Shown piece after piece: positions 22,251 through 34,287 of a stretch of 64,000 nt of DNA. Both the position numbers and the translations under genes were made by a program. Position 1 is the first letter of the stretch. Every line of letters starts with the position of its first letter. Origin of the DNA: Gordionus sp. m RMFG-2023 (Eukaryota > Nematomorpha > Gordioida > Chordodea > Parachordodidae). The notes below the pieces were generated by a model. The model was not told the origin of the DNA. It did no database searches and was given only the letters and a program-made list of their open reading frames with translations. The DNA is taken from the NCBI RefSeq assembly GCF_954871325.1, contig NC_088776.1, positions 52,780,569 through 52,844,568 of the forward strand, read 5' to 3'.

Positions 22251-23171
22251 TATTTTCATTTAGCTAAAATTGACTTTTACAAAGGTATTTTTATAAACCC
22301 TTCTAATAATAAAATATTTATAATTTTAGAAATTTATTAAAGTACTGGAACAGGGAAACAACATTTTATTATATATGTATAATAATATTTTATTTGAAAA
22401 ATCTTAATTTTGAGCTTCGGGAATTTACAGTGATATGGGATAGTAAAAATGTGATGGAATAATTTATTTTGAAAGAGATAGGATTTAATTATTATCAATA
22501 CAAATCAATCAAATTATGAAATTGAATTAAATTCATTGATTTGTGAACATTTTAAAAAAAATAATGTGTTTTTAATTTTACAATATTTTTTGATCTCTTA
22601 TTATAATATACTAATATAATATTAGTGCCCATTTCATCAAAAAGATAAATAAGGCTGTGTCCAAAATATCAAAAAATCTAATTCACGAACTTTTGAAACT
22701 TTAAATGAAAATTAATAAATAAGGTATTTCAAATGTAAAAATATAAACATAATTTTAGGAAATTTCTAAAATAATACGACTTCATTAAAATTTGCGAAAG
22801 TTTTTAAAACTTCGAATTTCTTAATAAAAAAAGGATTTTGGACCTAGCCTAACAAGAAAAGAGAACGAAAAAAATTTACTATCTAGGACTTTAGCTTATA
22901 GGGGGATTCCCCACTTGCGCTCTTTAAAATTCTATGAAAATTAATAAACAAATATATTACCCGTTGTAAAAAAAAATATGAGATAGAAAAAATTTAAGAT
23001 ATAACAAAATAATAAGGTGATTTGTGGGAAATGAAGGAAATGTATAATACAAAAAAATTTAAAAATAAAAATTAATGAGTGCGAATAAAAGGAGAAAACA
23101 CGAAGAAAAAAAAGGGGGTGTGAGAATGTTGTTTCCCTTTATTTATTTTTATTCTAATATAGTGAATTCTT
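22251..23171. other. 3' flank of the Ly6-like gene, AT-rich
   Basis: AT-rich and without a recognisable exon. It lies downstream of the minus-strand Ly6-like gene and should contain its 3' UTR. Confidence 0.45.
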
Positions 23172-24020
23172 CTATGTACACAATTTCAGCATGATCAAGA
23201 TAGCTATGAGAGTTTTGAAAGATCCATTCGTCAGTAGATTAGCACTAGCTCCATTACGCTTAGTCGCGGCTGTGGTAGAGGAAGGGTTAGAAGGAGCGAT
23301 AGGGCTTACGTAAATCAAGGTTATATTCGCGTTACAACCGTCTCCCTTGCAATAACATATTGTGGACATGAAATTGGCTATCGTGCTATGCTTCTCGCAT
23401 AATATGGTATTTCCCGTCATTTGAACAGGATAGAGAGGTGTAATTAAAGTATTAGGGATGATAGTAGTTGACCAATTGTTGGTTGTAATGTTATGAACCA
23501 ACAAAGCTATACCTGAAGAATTATTAGATGCAAGCGGGTTGGAAGGCCATGTCCAATTATCCGCACATTCCCTAATGTAACGGACTTCGCTTATGTTGAC
23601 ACCTCCTTTTTAACATATTAAAATGTCAATTTATCGATCGTATTAATGAATTGTAATATATCGAAAAGTTGTTAATACTTATATAAATATATACATAATA
23701 TTGTTATTTGGTGTGAAACTCTCCTTCCGGATTAAAAATACCAAAATGGAGCTTCAAGTATCTAGTAATTTTTTCATAAATGAAAAGAATATTTATTTTG
23801 AAAAACCTTTCAAATATATGAATTGAGTAGTTTTCATACAATACAAGACACCAGTAGCGCATTCCTTCATAAATTGAGCATCCATTGCGGTCGTTCTATT
23901 AGGCATGTGAGATTCATCGCATTCTGGTTGGTTGCGCGAGTTACAAACGTAGCATTTAAGAGCGCCAATGTTTGGGAAGGTATTAAGAAGGCATATCACA
24001 ATCAGGAAATCGAGAAACAT
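23172..24020 (-). CDS. Ly6/uPAR-like GPI-anchored protein (quiver/sleepless-like)
   Basis: Two exons, 24020-23807 and 23605-23172, join through a phase-1 intron with AAAG|GTTTTT and TTAAAAAG|GA borders and give 215 residues. Residues 1-20 form a signal peptide (MFLDFLIVICLLNTFPNIG). The mature part begins LKCYVCN and has ten cysteines (23, 26, 34, 54, 61, 85, 141, 155, 157, 162), ending in the family hallmark CYCKGDGCN. These should form the five disulfides of a three-finger domain. Several N-glycosylation sequons (NRT, NIT, NWS) are present. A Ser/Thr-rich linker leads to a hydrophobic end (TLIAILIMLKLCT), a likely GPI-anchor signal. Arthropod relatives (quiver/sleepless, crooked, boudin) act at the cell surface on ion channels or septate junctions; which of these roles applies here cannot be told. 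It is longer than most because of an expanded loop between cysteines 85 and 141. Confidence 0.85.
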
Positions 24021-24079
24021 TTTTTTTTCCTAAAAAGTTATTATTTTTTTCTGCTAATTATTTGTACAAAATAAATTTT

Positions 24080-27000
24080 TCCGAGATAAATCTACAAAAT
24101 TATAATCCAAAATTTTAGGCTTTTACCTATAACAGACTCCAAAAAATTTATTAAATATAGTCAAAAATTTTTGATTTTTTTTTGAGAATAATCAAGATTT
24201 TTGAACAAAGTTTACCTTAAAGTTTCAAATCTTTTGAGAGCAAATATTTGTTGATTTTTACGCCCAAAATAAATTCTTAAAATTTGATCTTCTTTAAAAA
24301 AAAATTTTTATATTATCTTCAAAGATTTTTTGATCCAAATTTTATTTCAAACAATATCTTTGGAGATAGATGCAATATGAGATATCAGAGGAAAAGAACG
24401 GATAACCAATTGAAATAGGAGCAATTTTGAATCAATAGATGATACAACAAATTTTATGATCATGGAGTTTCATGATTTAGCTAAGCGATCGATTTAGATT
24501 GATTAAAAGTGATTCGTTCATTTCCCCTCTCCTTGGTTCATAAACTGCTAGTACAATATATCTCGTATTTAGTTCGGAATCTCGCAAATTTCAACCAGGA
24601 GTTATTTTTAAAAGATATAATTAGACCGGAAATGTATACCAGAGTAAAGTTCTTATTATGAATTTCCGACAATTTTTACATTAACCTTAGAACTGTTTAT
24701 TACTTTTTTTTAATATTGATTATACACCAAATATTATTGTCGAAAATTGTCTAAAAAAATGCATAGGTACCTTTCTGCATATCGTGGTATGCTCATTGCA
24801 GGCTCCTAACTAAGGAGGCGCGAAGGTGGGATAGTAAAATATCATTTTAAGCTAATAAAAATCCCCTTACACCCCTTCCCTACCTCTTAAATGTCTACAA
24901 ATATATCACTATAAAGAAGAATTTGATAGAAAAATTAGTAAAAGTTAATAATCTTTTTAAAATAACGACTATGATTCCAAACTTTTTATATTAAAAAAGC
25001 ATTTTTTAATATAAAAAAAAATTAATAAGTGGAAACCCAATATTTTATAAAGATATCTACAATAAGTGGGTCTAAAGACCTCCAATAAAAATGACAGAAA
25101 TTCTCATTTAATATTCCCCCTCCCCTTACACATATGAAAATCTTGGATACATATAAGGCTCACTGCATGACCTCTTAAGTACCTTTTTTTTAAAAAAAAA
25201 CATGTTCAGGAAGGACAAAAATATTTTCTAATAAATCCCATTTTAATTTTAAAAAAAAGGATTGTGTCCCAAAAACATCAAAAAAATTAAATTTCACAAA
25301 CTTTATAAAAACTTTCAAAATAAGATATTTTAAAATATATAAAAATTAAAAACATGTCCAAAACATTTTTTTTAAATATAAAATTCAAAAACATACGATT
25401 GCGATTGAAATTATAAAATTAGGTTTAAAAACTTTGAATTTTTCAAAAAAAAATTGTTTTCATAGCTTAATTGCAATAAAAAACATTAAAGTTTTATATA
25501 ATCTTATGGGTGCCTCATAATATTTTTTGATAAAATAATTAAAATATTGACATTTTTGGAGACGACCCTATGGTTTGTAGATCTCTGATATATTACCATA
25601 TTTAAATTTGTTCTTCCTATAAAATTAATATATCAAATTTCCAAAAATTGGAGATAGAATAATCTTATATTATTACGCAATGTACCACTTATTACGCGCG
25701 ATGATTTTACTTGTTACATTATTTATTTTTTAATCGTTCAAGTTCAACTATAATTAGCGTTTTCTTTAATCATTTTCAAATCAAGCATTAAAATATAAGT
25801 AAACAAACAATACATGTTTTTTAATGATATTTGGTCATTTTAAAAGCATCAATGCCAAAGTTAATTTGGCATCTTCCTTCACTTTTACATTTTGAATGTC
25901 AATACATACATATTATAATAAATCAAATTATGTTTATTTTGATATCTTAAGCGAAATATTAATGGCGAAAATTATCTAATTATAATGACATATTTTTGTT
26001 ATTTTTAAGAAATAATTATTTTTTTCTTATTGATAGATAATTTCGAAGGTATAATAAAATTTAAATGTTTTGAAAATAAAATAATAATTTACTATGTGTA
26101 TCAATTTGAAGATGTGGTTAAAAAATAATAATGTTATCTAGTGTTACAAATAAATCTCTAACTTTTCAATTTGTTGAAGTAATGTTAGGGACTAAAGGGA
26201 AAAATGTTAAAGAACGAAATGCGAAGAAAGGATTGAAAGGGAGGAAATTGAAAAAAAAACGGGAAGAATAAAAGGGTAAGAAGGGTAGAAATCTTGCGGG
26301 AGGTGGGAAGAAAGAAAAGGAATGTTAGAACAGAAGATAATCGCTATGAATGTATTTTGTATAAATCAAAATTTGAAAATTTACTCCTCTAAATTTTAAG
26401 TTATTGCTAAAAAATCTTATTGAAAAGAGATATTCTCTCTCCATCCACTAGAAATTCCTAAATAGGGCATTGAAATTGGAGCATCTTTCTCTCAAGCTGA
26501 GGTAGGGCAGAGCCCCACCAATTATGCCTTAGATCATATACCTTATAATTTTCATAAACCAAAAAAGTTATGCTTTACGGGGGAAAAAAAATCAGAATAA
26601 TTTAATCTCGAAATTTTTTTTCTTTCTCAACCATACATTACTGGCATATTAACGAATTCATCTACTTTGATATTTGTTGAAAAAAATATTTATCTTATAC
26701 GAAAAAATGAATTAGATACCCCATCTGTAAAATCCATTTTAATATGAGAAGATGCAATTATATTGACATTAATAAGTAACAAAAATAGAATAATTCTTAT
26801 TGGAAATGAACCATGGAATATTTTTTTATTATTTTATCAAATAGAACTCGGAAAATTGTTTTCTTTTCATTTTTTAATTTGGCCAACAAAATTTTTTTTC
26901 TCCTCGCTTTATTAAAATATTAATAACACAATTCTGAACTTTAATCATCAAAATAATAATAGGGTGCATCATGTAGATATCCGTAAAAATAGGCCCCGGC

Positions 27001-29040
27001 CCAGGTACGACCTAATATATTTAAAAAAAAAATTTGGGCCTGGTAGTGCCCGGTAGGGTCTTTGAATTTTCTTTAAATATATCTATATTTATCAATTTTT
27101 ATGTGGAATCTTTTATATAATACAAAAATATCTTATTTGGTATAATAATTTGTAAAAAATTTAATTATAATTTAATAAAAATTAATTTCTTCGGGTCGGG
27201 CCGGACAGGCAAATTTTTTCCTAAAAATTCGAGTCGGGCTTAAAAGATCAGGCCCTATGCAGACCACTAATATCATGTGCTAAAAATATTTATTTAGGAG
27301 AGGGGTTGGGGGGTGTCCAAATTGAATCTAAGGCATGTTGAGCCACACTTTTGCCACTAATACATGTGGCATATCAGTCCGATTTTAAAAAAAAATTGGG
27401 CTAAATATTAAATCTTTGAAGACTGAAAAGCGGACCGGAGTGGAATATTGATCTTCCATTAAACTCATACAATATATATAATATAAATGGAAAGTGTTTT
27501 TTTTTTCATTCTTACTTACAAAAAAATAAAATAGAAAAATTTCCTTTTCCCAAAAACGAATGATTTCAAAATTTTTTACTGTGAATTATTTCCTTCTATA
27601 TGATTTTAAACAAAAAATTATTGGAGCTTTGATAATGAATTCTAATAAAATAATTTACTAAATTATATAAACAAATTTTTCCGATGAAAGTTGGTCCCCT
27701 TGATTTTGAATTTTTTGCAAATAAAAAAAATTTAAATTAAGAAAAGTTTAATTATGTAAAAAAAAAAAATTAAATTATTAAATAAATAAACAAATTATAA
27801 AAATAGAAAAGAAAATTTGATCAATAAAATAACAAAAATAAACAAAAAAAAGGAGTGAAAAATATCAAAATAAATATTTATTATTTTTTTTGATTTTAGC
27901 TGGACAAAATAAAATGTTGGACATTTAAAATCGATTTTTTTAAAAAAATAAAATAAATAAATAACCTATAGACTTTTTTGAGATTATGTATTTTTTTTTT
28001 CTTAATTTGTAAAGTGCTATGAAAAATTGGTAAAGTATAAAATCAAATCAAATTAAAAATTACGTAAACCTGTATTTGACAAACTTTTATTTTTCAAGGA
28101 CCATTTATGAGCCATTCAAATTATTACATGACCTTTAAAAAAAATATTCAAATTTATTGTTGTTGCTACAGTTTTAGAATAGTTTTTGAAAATCAAAGTT
28201 GACATGTTTATGATCGCTCAAGTTTTGATAGCCAAACCCCCCCCCCCTCCCCTACTCCTCATGACATAAAAATAAAGTGCATTTTTTGTAGCTGTGATGA
28301 GTCGAATAAATGTCAAATAAATTGTTATTTTGTTTGTGATTTTATTTTTTTGTTCCAAAAAAAAATGAATGATTTTGAATATTTTGAAAGCCTAGAAGGG
28401 GGAAGATAGTGGAAAACTTTTTAAATTTAATTAGAAAATCAAATAACGGGATATCATATTATTATTTTATCGTTTGAAAAATGGAAACGTATACCGCGAA
28501 AAGTTTTTTTTACTCCTCAGGAAATGATGATATGAGTAAGCGATTCGAGTATCTTAATGAATGTATGCATAATTTGTTTTAAAATAAAATTGAAAGTTTA
28601 GTGTAATATCTTCATAAGGTAGGTATTCCAAATATGCTGAAAAACATTTCCGGTAAAATCCGATTATAAAATTTTAAAAAAAACGCGCTCAAAAAATAAT
28701 TTAAAGTTGATAAAATAACACATTGCTGGTGTAACATATTCGTATTCAATGCATTATCTAACGTGAACCGAGGTGTGAGTGTGAAATGAATGAAGCTAGT
28801 TTATAATGTTTTTTTTTTTAAATATTAAAATAATTTGTGAAAAATATTTTAAATTTAAAACAATCGAAATACAAAAAAAAATGCAAATAATAAATGTTTT
28901 TAGGAACAAAAAAATTCATTAAAACAATTAACAAAGGAGTTTTCTTCGTATAATTGTAAGTATTACTCTTTTTTTTTGAAAAGTGATAGCGTTAGGTTAC
29001 TACTCTTCAAACTAAGAAAGTTTTTTTTTCTTCCTGTTAT
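24080..29040. other. Intergenic, AT-rich, transposon debris
   Basis: No exon was recognised over about 5 kb. At about 26,170-26,330 the plus strand is almost purely purine (AGGGAGGAAATTGAAAAAAA and similar), a lesser mirror of the tract at 5.4-6.4 kb. A CCCGG-rich repeat occupies 26,980-27,275. Homopolymer runs are common, for example 13 C near 28,240. Confidence 0.5.
26980..27275. repeat. Decayed CCCGG-rich MITE-like repeat
   Basis: Inside an AT-rich field, GGCCCCGGCCCAGG (left) and GGGTCGGGCCGGACAGG with GAGTCGGGCTTAAAAGATCA (right) flank a T/A-rich middle. The right end, read in reverse, starts TAGTGGTCTGCATAGGGCC, similar to the CAGAGACCTGCAG terminus of the element at 33,729-34,279. No perfect target duplication was found. 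Confidence 0.4.
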
Positions 29041-29240
29041 GTGTGGTAGTTTAGCTGATATTGAATTAAGATTTTAGCCAAAATAATACCTCAACAAAGT
29101 CTAGAAATTGTGTTAATAGATGCCAAAACCTTTCTGCCCATCCTTGAGCTAAAAATCTCAAGGTGTGCGTAAATATTTTTTAAACTAAAATATTGGGTCT
29201 AGCCGTATCTTTAAAAAATCAAGCCGTTTAACTAACACAA
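29041..29240. repeat. Decayed hAT-type MITE copy (TAGTGTTGTTAAA family)
   Basis: Inner blocks match the copy at 35,736: AAGATTTTAGCCAAAATAAT, AATAGATGCCAAAACCTTTC, CTCAAGGTGTGCGTAAATAT and, at the right end, AAGCCGTTTAACTAACAC. The ends have drifted and the flanks ATGTGTGG / AGTATGGG are at best a degenerate duplication. Confidence 0.6.
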
Positions 29241-29249
29241 GTAGTATGG

Positions 29250-30635
29250 GTAAATTACAACATTTTTTTATCATTAATGGTGGGATTCTGATCTTAAAAA
29301 TTTAATGCACCTCAAGTTGGCAGAAATGAGAAAGAGAAAAATATTTATTGGGATAGACTGTTAGAAATAGAAATTCTGGCGTTAGAGTGAGCAATCCAAA
29401 ACTTACACGATATCGATTTAGTTCCTCCATTTTTTTAATGCGCATTTGAAACATCAAAAGCGAATCGCCTTTTGGTGAATTATTAGTTAATGGTAAGTGT
29501 GTAGTGGCTCCAATGATTACAGATCTGGATTTTAGACGCAGCCAAAGCTATCACAATTCGAAGTTAGTCACCGGTTTAAGGACAAATTTATTTCTGCAAC
29601 CGACCTTAGGAGAACGATATATTAGAAAAAGGAAATAGGGCCAGAAGGTTAGAGATATTTCTATTATTAAAAATTTGTTTTTTTAAAATATGGTGTTTTG
29701 CAAATAGGCACTTTTAAGCCCCACTCTCACCCACCCCAAGCCGTTGGGAGTCATTATCGAAAAAATTCTCAATTTCATTGACGACCTTGTGTCGGAATTT
29801 TCCCTTCCTTCCTATCTATTATAGTATTAGTGTCATGAGGCGTTTTTATTATTATACAGATAATTTGTCATATTGGGAACTAGAGCATAATTATCATTGC
29901 AAAAAGTCTGAATTTGAAACTATTATTCACATATTATTTTTATATTATATATAGGAATGATAAATTTAACTATAATCAAGGCTATACAGTTTTGTCGCTA
30001 ACATTTTCAACAGTTGAGGGAAGAGGTTACTCTTTTTTGCAAAAAAAAAGGAAGAGAGATTCCACAAAATTTTTAAGGATCATGATGCCCCTGCCCACCT
30101 TAACCAATCCATTTAGATGTAATCGATGCATCCTTTAATAATATTACCTTGACTCTGGAAAATTTTCTTTTTTTTTTAAATGAGGTTATTTAATAAAGAA
30201 AAAAAAATAAGAGAAATTTTAAGTGTTTCACATTGGAAATAAATTTTTAATATAAAGTTTGAATAAAATAAAATATTAATTAATTTTTTTTTCATATTTT
30301 ATATAAATTTTAAAAGAACGCTTAAAAATGTTATTCGTTTAAAAAAAGTGAACCAATAGCGATACTTTATTTGAAAGTAACGACACATTATTTGTCCTAA
30401 AAATTCGGTTGCCGTTACTTTTATACAACCATACCTTACTTTATAATAGCACAATCAATGTCCTAAATTACACAGAATAATTATTTTTTGTTAAAAAGAA
30501 ACGAAAATATATTTTGTTGAATAAAATCAAATATTTATATGGGGTTCGCCAAATGAGTCATTATATAGCAATTTGATTTTGAATATAATACTATTAAACC
30601 CAAATCACCATTGCACCCGATTCGCTATATATCAT
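29250..30635. other. AT-rich stretch, no gene seen
   Basis: A slightly GC-richer part at 29,320-29,640 has no open frame of note on either strand and no family match that I recognise. Confidence 0.45.
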
Positions 30636-30765
30636 GACGCGAAGTACCTAAATACCTAGTGCACCAGGAAAAAACCTTTCTTCTTCCTGAATTCGAACCT
30701 AGGTTGAAATCTAAAGTGATATCTCAATCAACAACTATAACGACGTAATTAAAGACGCTATTCGC
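30636..30765 (-). repeat. Probable tRNA-derived SINE
   Basis: On the minus strand GTCGTTATAGTTGTTGATTG is A-box-like and is followed about 35 bases later by CTAGGTTCGAATTCAGG, a good RNA polymerase III B box (GGTTCGAATTC). The sequence runs on into a non-tRNA body (GGTGCACTAGGTATTTAGG), the layout of a tRNA-derived SINE rather than a working tRNA gene. No second copy lies in the window. Confidence 0.5.
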
Positions 30766-32314
30766 GAACAACCATTTTCTTTTGGTAAATACAAAGATAA
30801 TTTACGACGTTATCTAATATTTCAATAAAAACATCAAAAAAATTGACAATGTTCTGCGTTATTCATTATTTACCCACAGAGGATTACCTTTTTTTTAAGA
30901 AACAAAATAATATTTATGTTATTATTTTTTTAATGCCTCTTTAACTGGTTTTCATAAGTCTTTAAATATTCTTAGGAACTTTTATATAATTTTACCCCTC
31001 TCTCTCTCCTATATCTTTATTAATTTCGTTTTTTTTTAAAAAAGATATAAATTTATCTAAACTGTTTAAAGCATCATCAATATTTGGCCAAAAAAAAGTC
31101 GATAATTTTATTTTGTAAGTTTATATTATATATAACAATTTCACGACCGATATTAACAGTAGAGTGATATGTAACAGTGTCGACATAACTTGTTTTGACA
31201 TTTAATCAATAGTTACTTTTTGATATTTTCGGGTTAAAATTTAACAATTGTATTAATTTTTCATATAAGTTTGGATATAAAAAAAAATTTGATCTGACTT
31301 CTTTTTTAAATTACTCATATCATATTGGCTTGACTAAAACAGTTGTTATTTATAAGTTTTTTCGACATTGTTATATAAAGCATCAAAATGGGAAAATATT
31401 CCTTGCACTCTAAAACCCCACTCATGGTTGTAAATGCCATCGCTGGCGAATGATAAAATGATTGATATTTACTTTGATGAAAAGTGAGTATCACTTAGCC
31501 TGCATTTGACATATAGATCAACATTTTATTTATTAAATCAGGCCCTTTCTTTCCTAGCGAGTATATGAAGAGAATATATATCACCATTTTATAACAGTCA
31601 CCAAAAAAAAAGCAGGGTTCGCTATTTTGCAGATAAATTATTTATCTTTCTTGAGTTACTTTCCTCTTTTAATTTGTAATTTTTTTCTTATATTGTTATT
31701 GTGTTTAAAAAATTCTACTTTATATATTATGTTATGAATAAATCATATTATTATAATTTGTGAGACATTTTACTCATAATAAATAATATAATGTTACATT
31801 AACATACATAATAGCGAAGCAAGTATATAATTATATTATGGATTTTATTTCCATAATTATAAATATGTAAATTTAGCATTTGCACATTATAGTTATGCAT
31901 AATTTAAATAATCTATATAATATTATATAGAATTATAAATAATATTTTCAAAGTTTTCTTTAAAAAAAAATGTGTGTAAATAAATCTCCGTTTTTTAATG
32001 AATTAAAAAAGATTCCACAAGGAATACGCGCGTGGCTTATTTATATTATATAATATATAATTTAAATTCAATTAATTATATACAAATTCAAATTTTAAAA
32101 AAAAAGTAAACACTTGTCAATTTTTGCCTAACTTTATTACTTAATTTAGAATAATATAAAATTACATCTACACGAAGCCTCATTTATGTGAGGATTTATT
32201 CACCATTAATACAGAATTTACTTGAAATAGTTTGGTATAACCTTTTTCTTTTGTACTTTTATTCTCGACATTTCCACATAATGTGTACAGCGTATATATA
32301 TGATATTATACTGT
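30766..32314. other. AT-rich 3' flank of the BAMBI-like gene
   Basis: I looked here on the minus strand for a GS box or kinase exons of a type I receptor and saw none. Otherwise it is AT-rich sequence without features. Confidence 0.45.
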
Positions 32315-33698
32315 TTATTGTAACAAATGGTCTCCCGCATCTAGAATAATTTTACTGCATATATGAGAACACAGCGCGTAACGCTGAAAACTATCATTTT
32401 GTTTATCTTCTACTAGCATTGAATATTTGTAACGGAACAGCGCTGATATCAAGACAGTAGATAGGCCAAGCATGATGACGCCCAGGAAGATTCCTTTAGA
32501 AGAAAGAACGCTAACTATATTTGGCGGAGAGTTATAATTGTTATGGTCTTTTATTCCGGTCACAGATATTAGATCATAGCTTGGCTTTACGTTTGACGAC
32601 GGTGCCTTATAATTTTGGCTTCTTTTGGTAGAGTTGGATATTACAATTATTCGGAGCTTATTAATATCTATTGTTAATATGTAGCAAAATATCGGATTTA
32701 AAATTTTTTTGGAAATCTTTTAAAAAATTAATTTTTAGTTTTTGAATTAATTTAAGAAAAATGATTCTTTACATTCATTTTTTTTTTCGCGATTCCAAAA
32801 AACTTCAATTTCTAAACTTAATTTTTTGATATTATTCCCTGTTATTTTTTCTAAAGAATAAATTATAACAGACTTTACATGTCCATTTAGTTTTGTTAAA
32901 AGGAATCGATTTTTTTAAAAACGGCTAACTCAATATTTTAACCAAAATGTGTTCTGCAAACCTGGAGATTTTGCTCATAGATGTCAGAAAGGTTTGGACA
33001 TCTATTAGCAGAATCTCGAGGCCTGAGTATTATTATTTTGGTTAAAATCTTTTAAAATTGGTGAAATCAAGCTCTTTAACAGCGCTATGTCCATTATACA
33101 TACCTCTTCCCCACTTTTCTCCGAAATAATTTCCTTTCCTCGGAATCTGCTCAAATTTATATAAAGGTCGATTTGTAATTAGAATGTCTTTCCTATTTAA
33201 CAAATCTGCGCTAGTTTCAGTCAGACATAGAAATAAGAAAAACTTCTAAGAATAATTTTTTTAATAAAAAAATATAAATTAACCCTAATTTTATTAAAAA
33301 ATGAATTCTTATTTTTGGTAGACGTAATATAAAAGAGCACTCAAATTTCAAAAGAGGGTTCGATATATAAATAAAAATATGAATGATACCTTTATCAGTC
33401 CCGCCGCCACTCAAGAAACGAGTATTTGCGTTACACATTTCCGTTTGGCAGCACGCGACTACGGGCCATGTCCTGGTAGCTAGTCGCGTGTAAAGCCTAT
33501 TCTTGGGACTTTTATTATGGCAAATTATTGGCAGGTTGACTCCCCTGTAACAACCCTTTATAACCGAACCTAGGCTCATATTTTGAAAGAGTCCCATAGA
33601 TCTTTCAACGTATTGAGTGTAACAAATGGAGTTAGAAATGCAAGTCTTGGTAGAACGTTTAAGGCAATCAACAGTCGAGCACTCGCAATTGATGGCAC
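32315..33698 (-). CDS. BAMBI-like TGF-beta pseudoreceptor candidate (5' partial)
   Basis: Exon A (about 33698-33390) encodes a ten-cysteine activin/TGF-beta-receptor-type ectodomain: INCECSTVDCLKR, TCISNSICYTQ, GSVIKGCYRG, LPIICHN, VVACCQTEMCNAN. The C-x-C start and CC-x4-CN end are the family pattern. The donor AAAG|GTATCA leaves phase 1. It fits an exon B acceptor (ACAATAG|AT) at 32,667, which reads DINKLRIIVIS.. to a membrane segment (GIFLGVIMLGLSTVLISALF), then RYKYSMLVEDKQNDSFQRYA and a stop at 32,315. The cytoplasmic tail is only about 40 residues, without GS box or kinase. Vertebrate BAMBI has this layout and damps BMP/activin signalling as a decoy type I receptor. The signal-peptide exon was not found. 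If exon B is mispredicted, exon A could belong to a true type I receptor with kinase exons elsewhere. The intron carries a hAT MITE and another lies just upstream of exon A. Confidence 0.65.
32888..33087. mobile_element. hAT MITE (200 bp) in the BAMBI-like gene intron
   Basis: It is flanked by a perfect 8-bp duplication TGTCCATT (32,880-32,887 and 33,088-33,095). The ends are TAGTTTTGTTAAA and, inverted, TAGCGCTGTTAAAGAGC. Interior palindromic blocks (ACGGCTAACTCAATATTTTA, GACATCTATTAGCAGAATCT, CGAGGCCTGAGTA) match the copy at 35,736-35,957. It is non-coding. Confidence 0.85.
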
Positions 33699-33728
33699 CT
33701 TCAAAATAAATAATTTCGAAATATCAGT

Positions 33729-34279
33729 CAGAGACCTGCAGGTTCTGCCCCTAAACGAACCTAAACCCGAGCCGGTCCTCATATTTAAATTCCCGGGCAG
33801 GGCCAGGCCGAATATTTTAAATCGCGATTATTATTATACAAAAAAATTAAAAATAAATACATATATTGGGACATAGATTATATTAACAAAATATTATTTA
33901 CACTTCATTTTTTTTTAAATAAGAAATTATAATTAATTTAGAATTTATAAATGTCGAAATTTTTTTAAATTTTTTGCCAAAAAAATGTTTTTGAAAAGTA
34001 AATGATTTTTATCAATTATAAAATTTTTATATTATTAATTTTGTATTATATTGAATCTCTATCAGTTTAGATTAGAGAGAATAATTTAAAAAATTATTCT
34101 CAAAAATTATTCTCGCTGATAACCTAACGGTAAAATATCGAATAGAAAATTTTTTTGTATACACCCATGCCAATAATTTTTTTTTTAAATAATCCAAGCC
34201 GGGCTGAGATATTTATATTTTAAAATAAGAATTTTTTTTTACAAATCCGAGCCGTGAAAACAGTATCTGCAGGTCTTTG
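33729..34279. mobile_element. hAT MITE (551 bp) beside the BAMBI-like ectodomain exon
   Basis: The termini CAGAGACCTGCAG and, inverted, CAAAGACCTGCAG are flanked by a perfect 8-bp duplication ATATCAGT (33,721-33,728 and 34,280-34,287). The subterminal zones are GC-rich (AACCCGAGCCGGTCC, CCCGGGCAGGGCCAGG on the left; AAGCCGGGCTGAG and CCGAGCCGTGAAAAC on the right) around an AT-rich non-coding middle. Its left end is about 30 bp from the predicted acceptor of the ectodomain exon at 33,698. Confidence 0.88.
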
Positions 34280-34287
34280 ATATCAGT

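Noticed and set aside
24080-32314. Kinase exons completing a type I TGF-beta receptor
   Set aside because: I looked for GS-box and HRD/DFG-type kinase blocks on the minus strand and saw none. This fits the BAMBI-like reading but is a by-eye negative.
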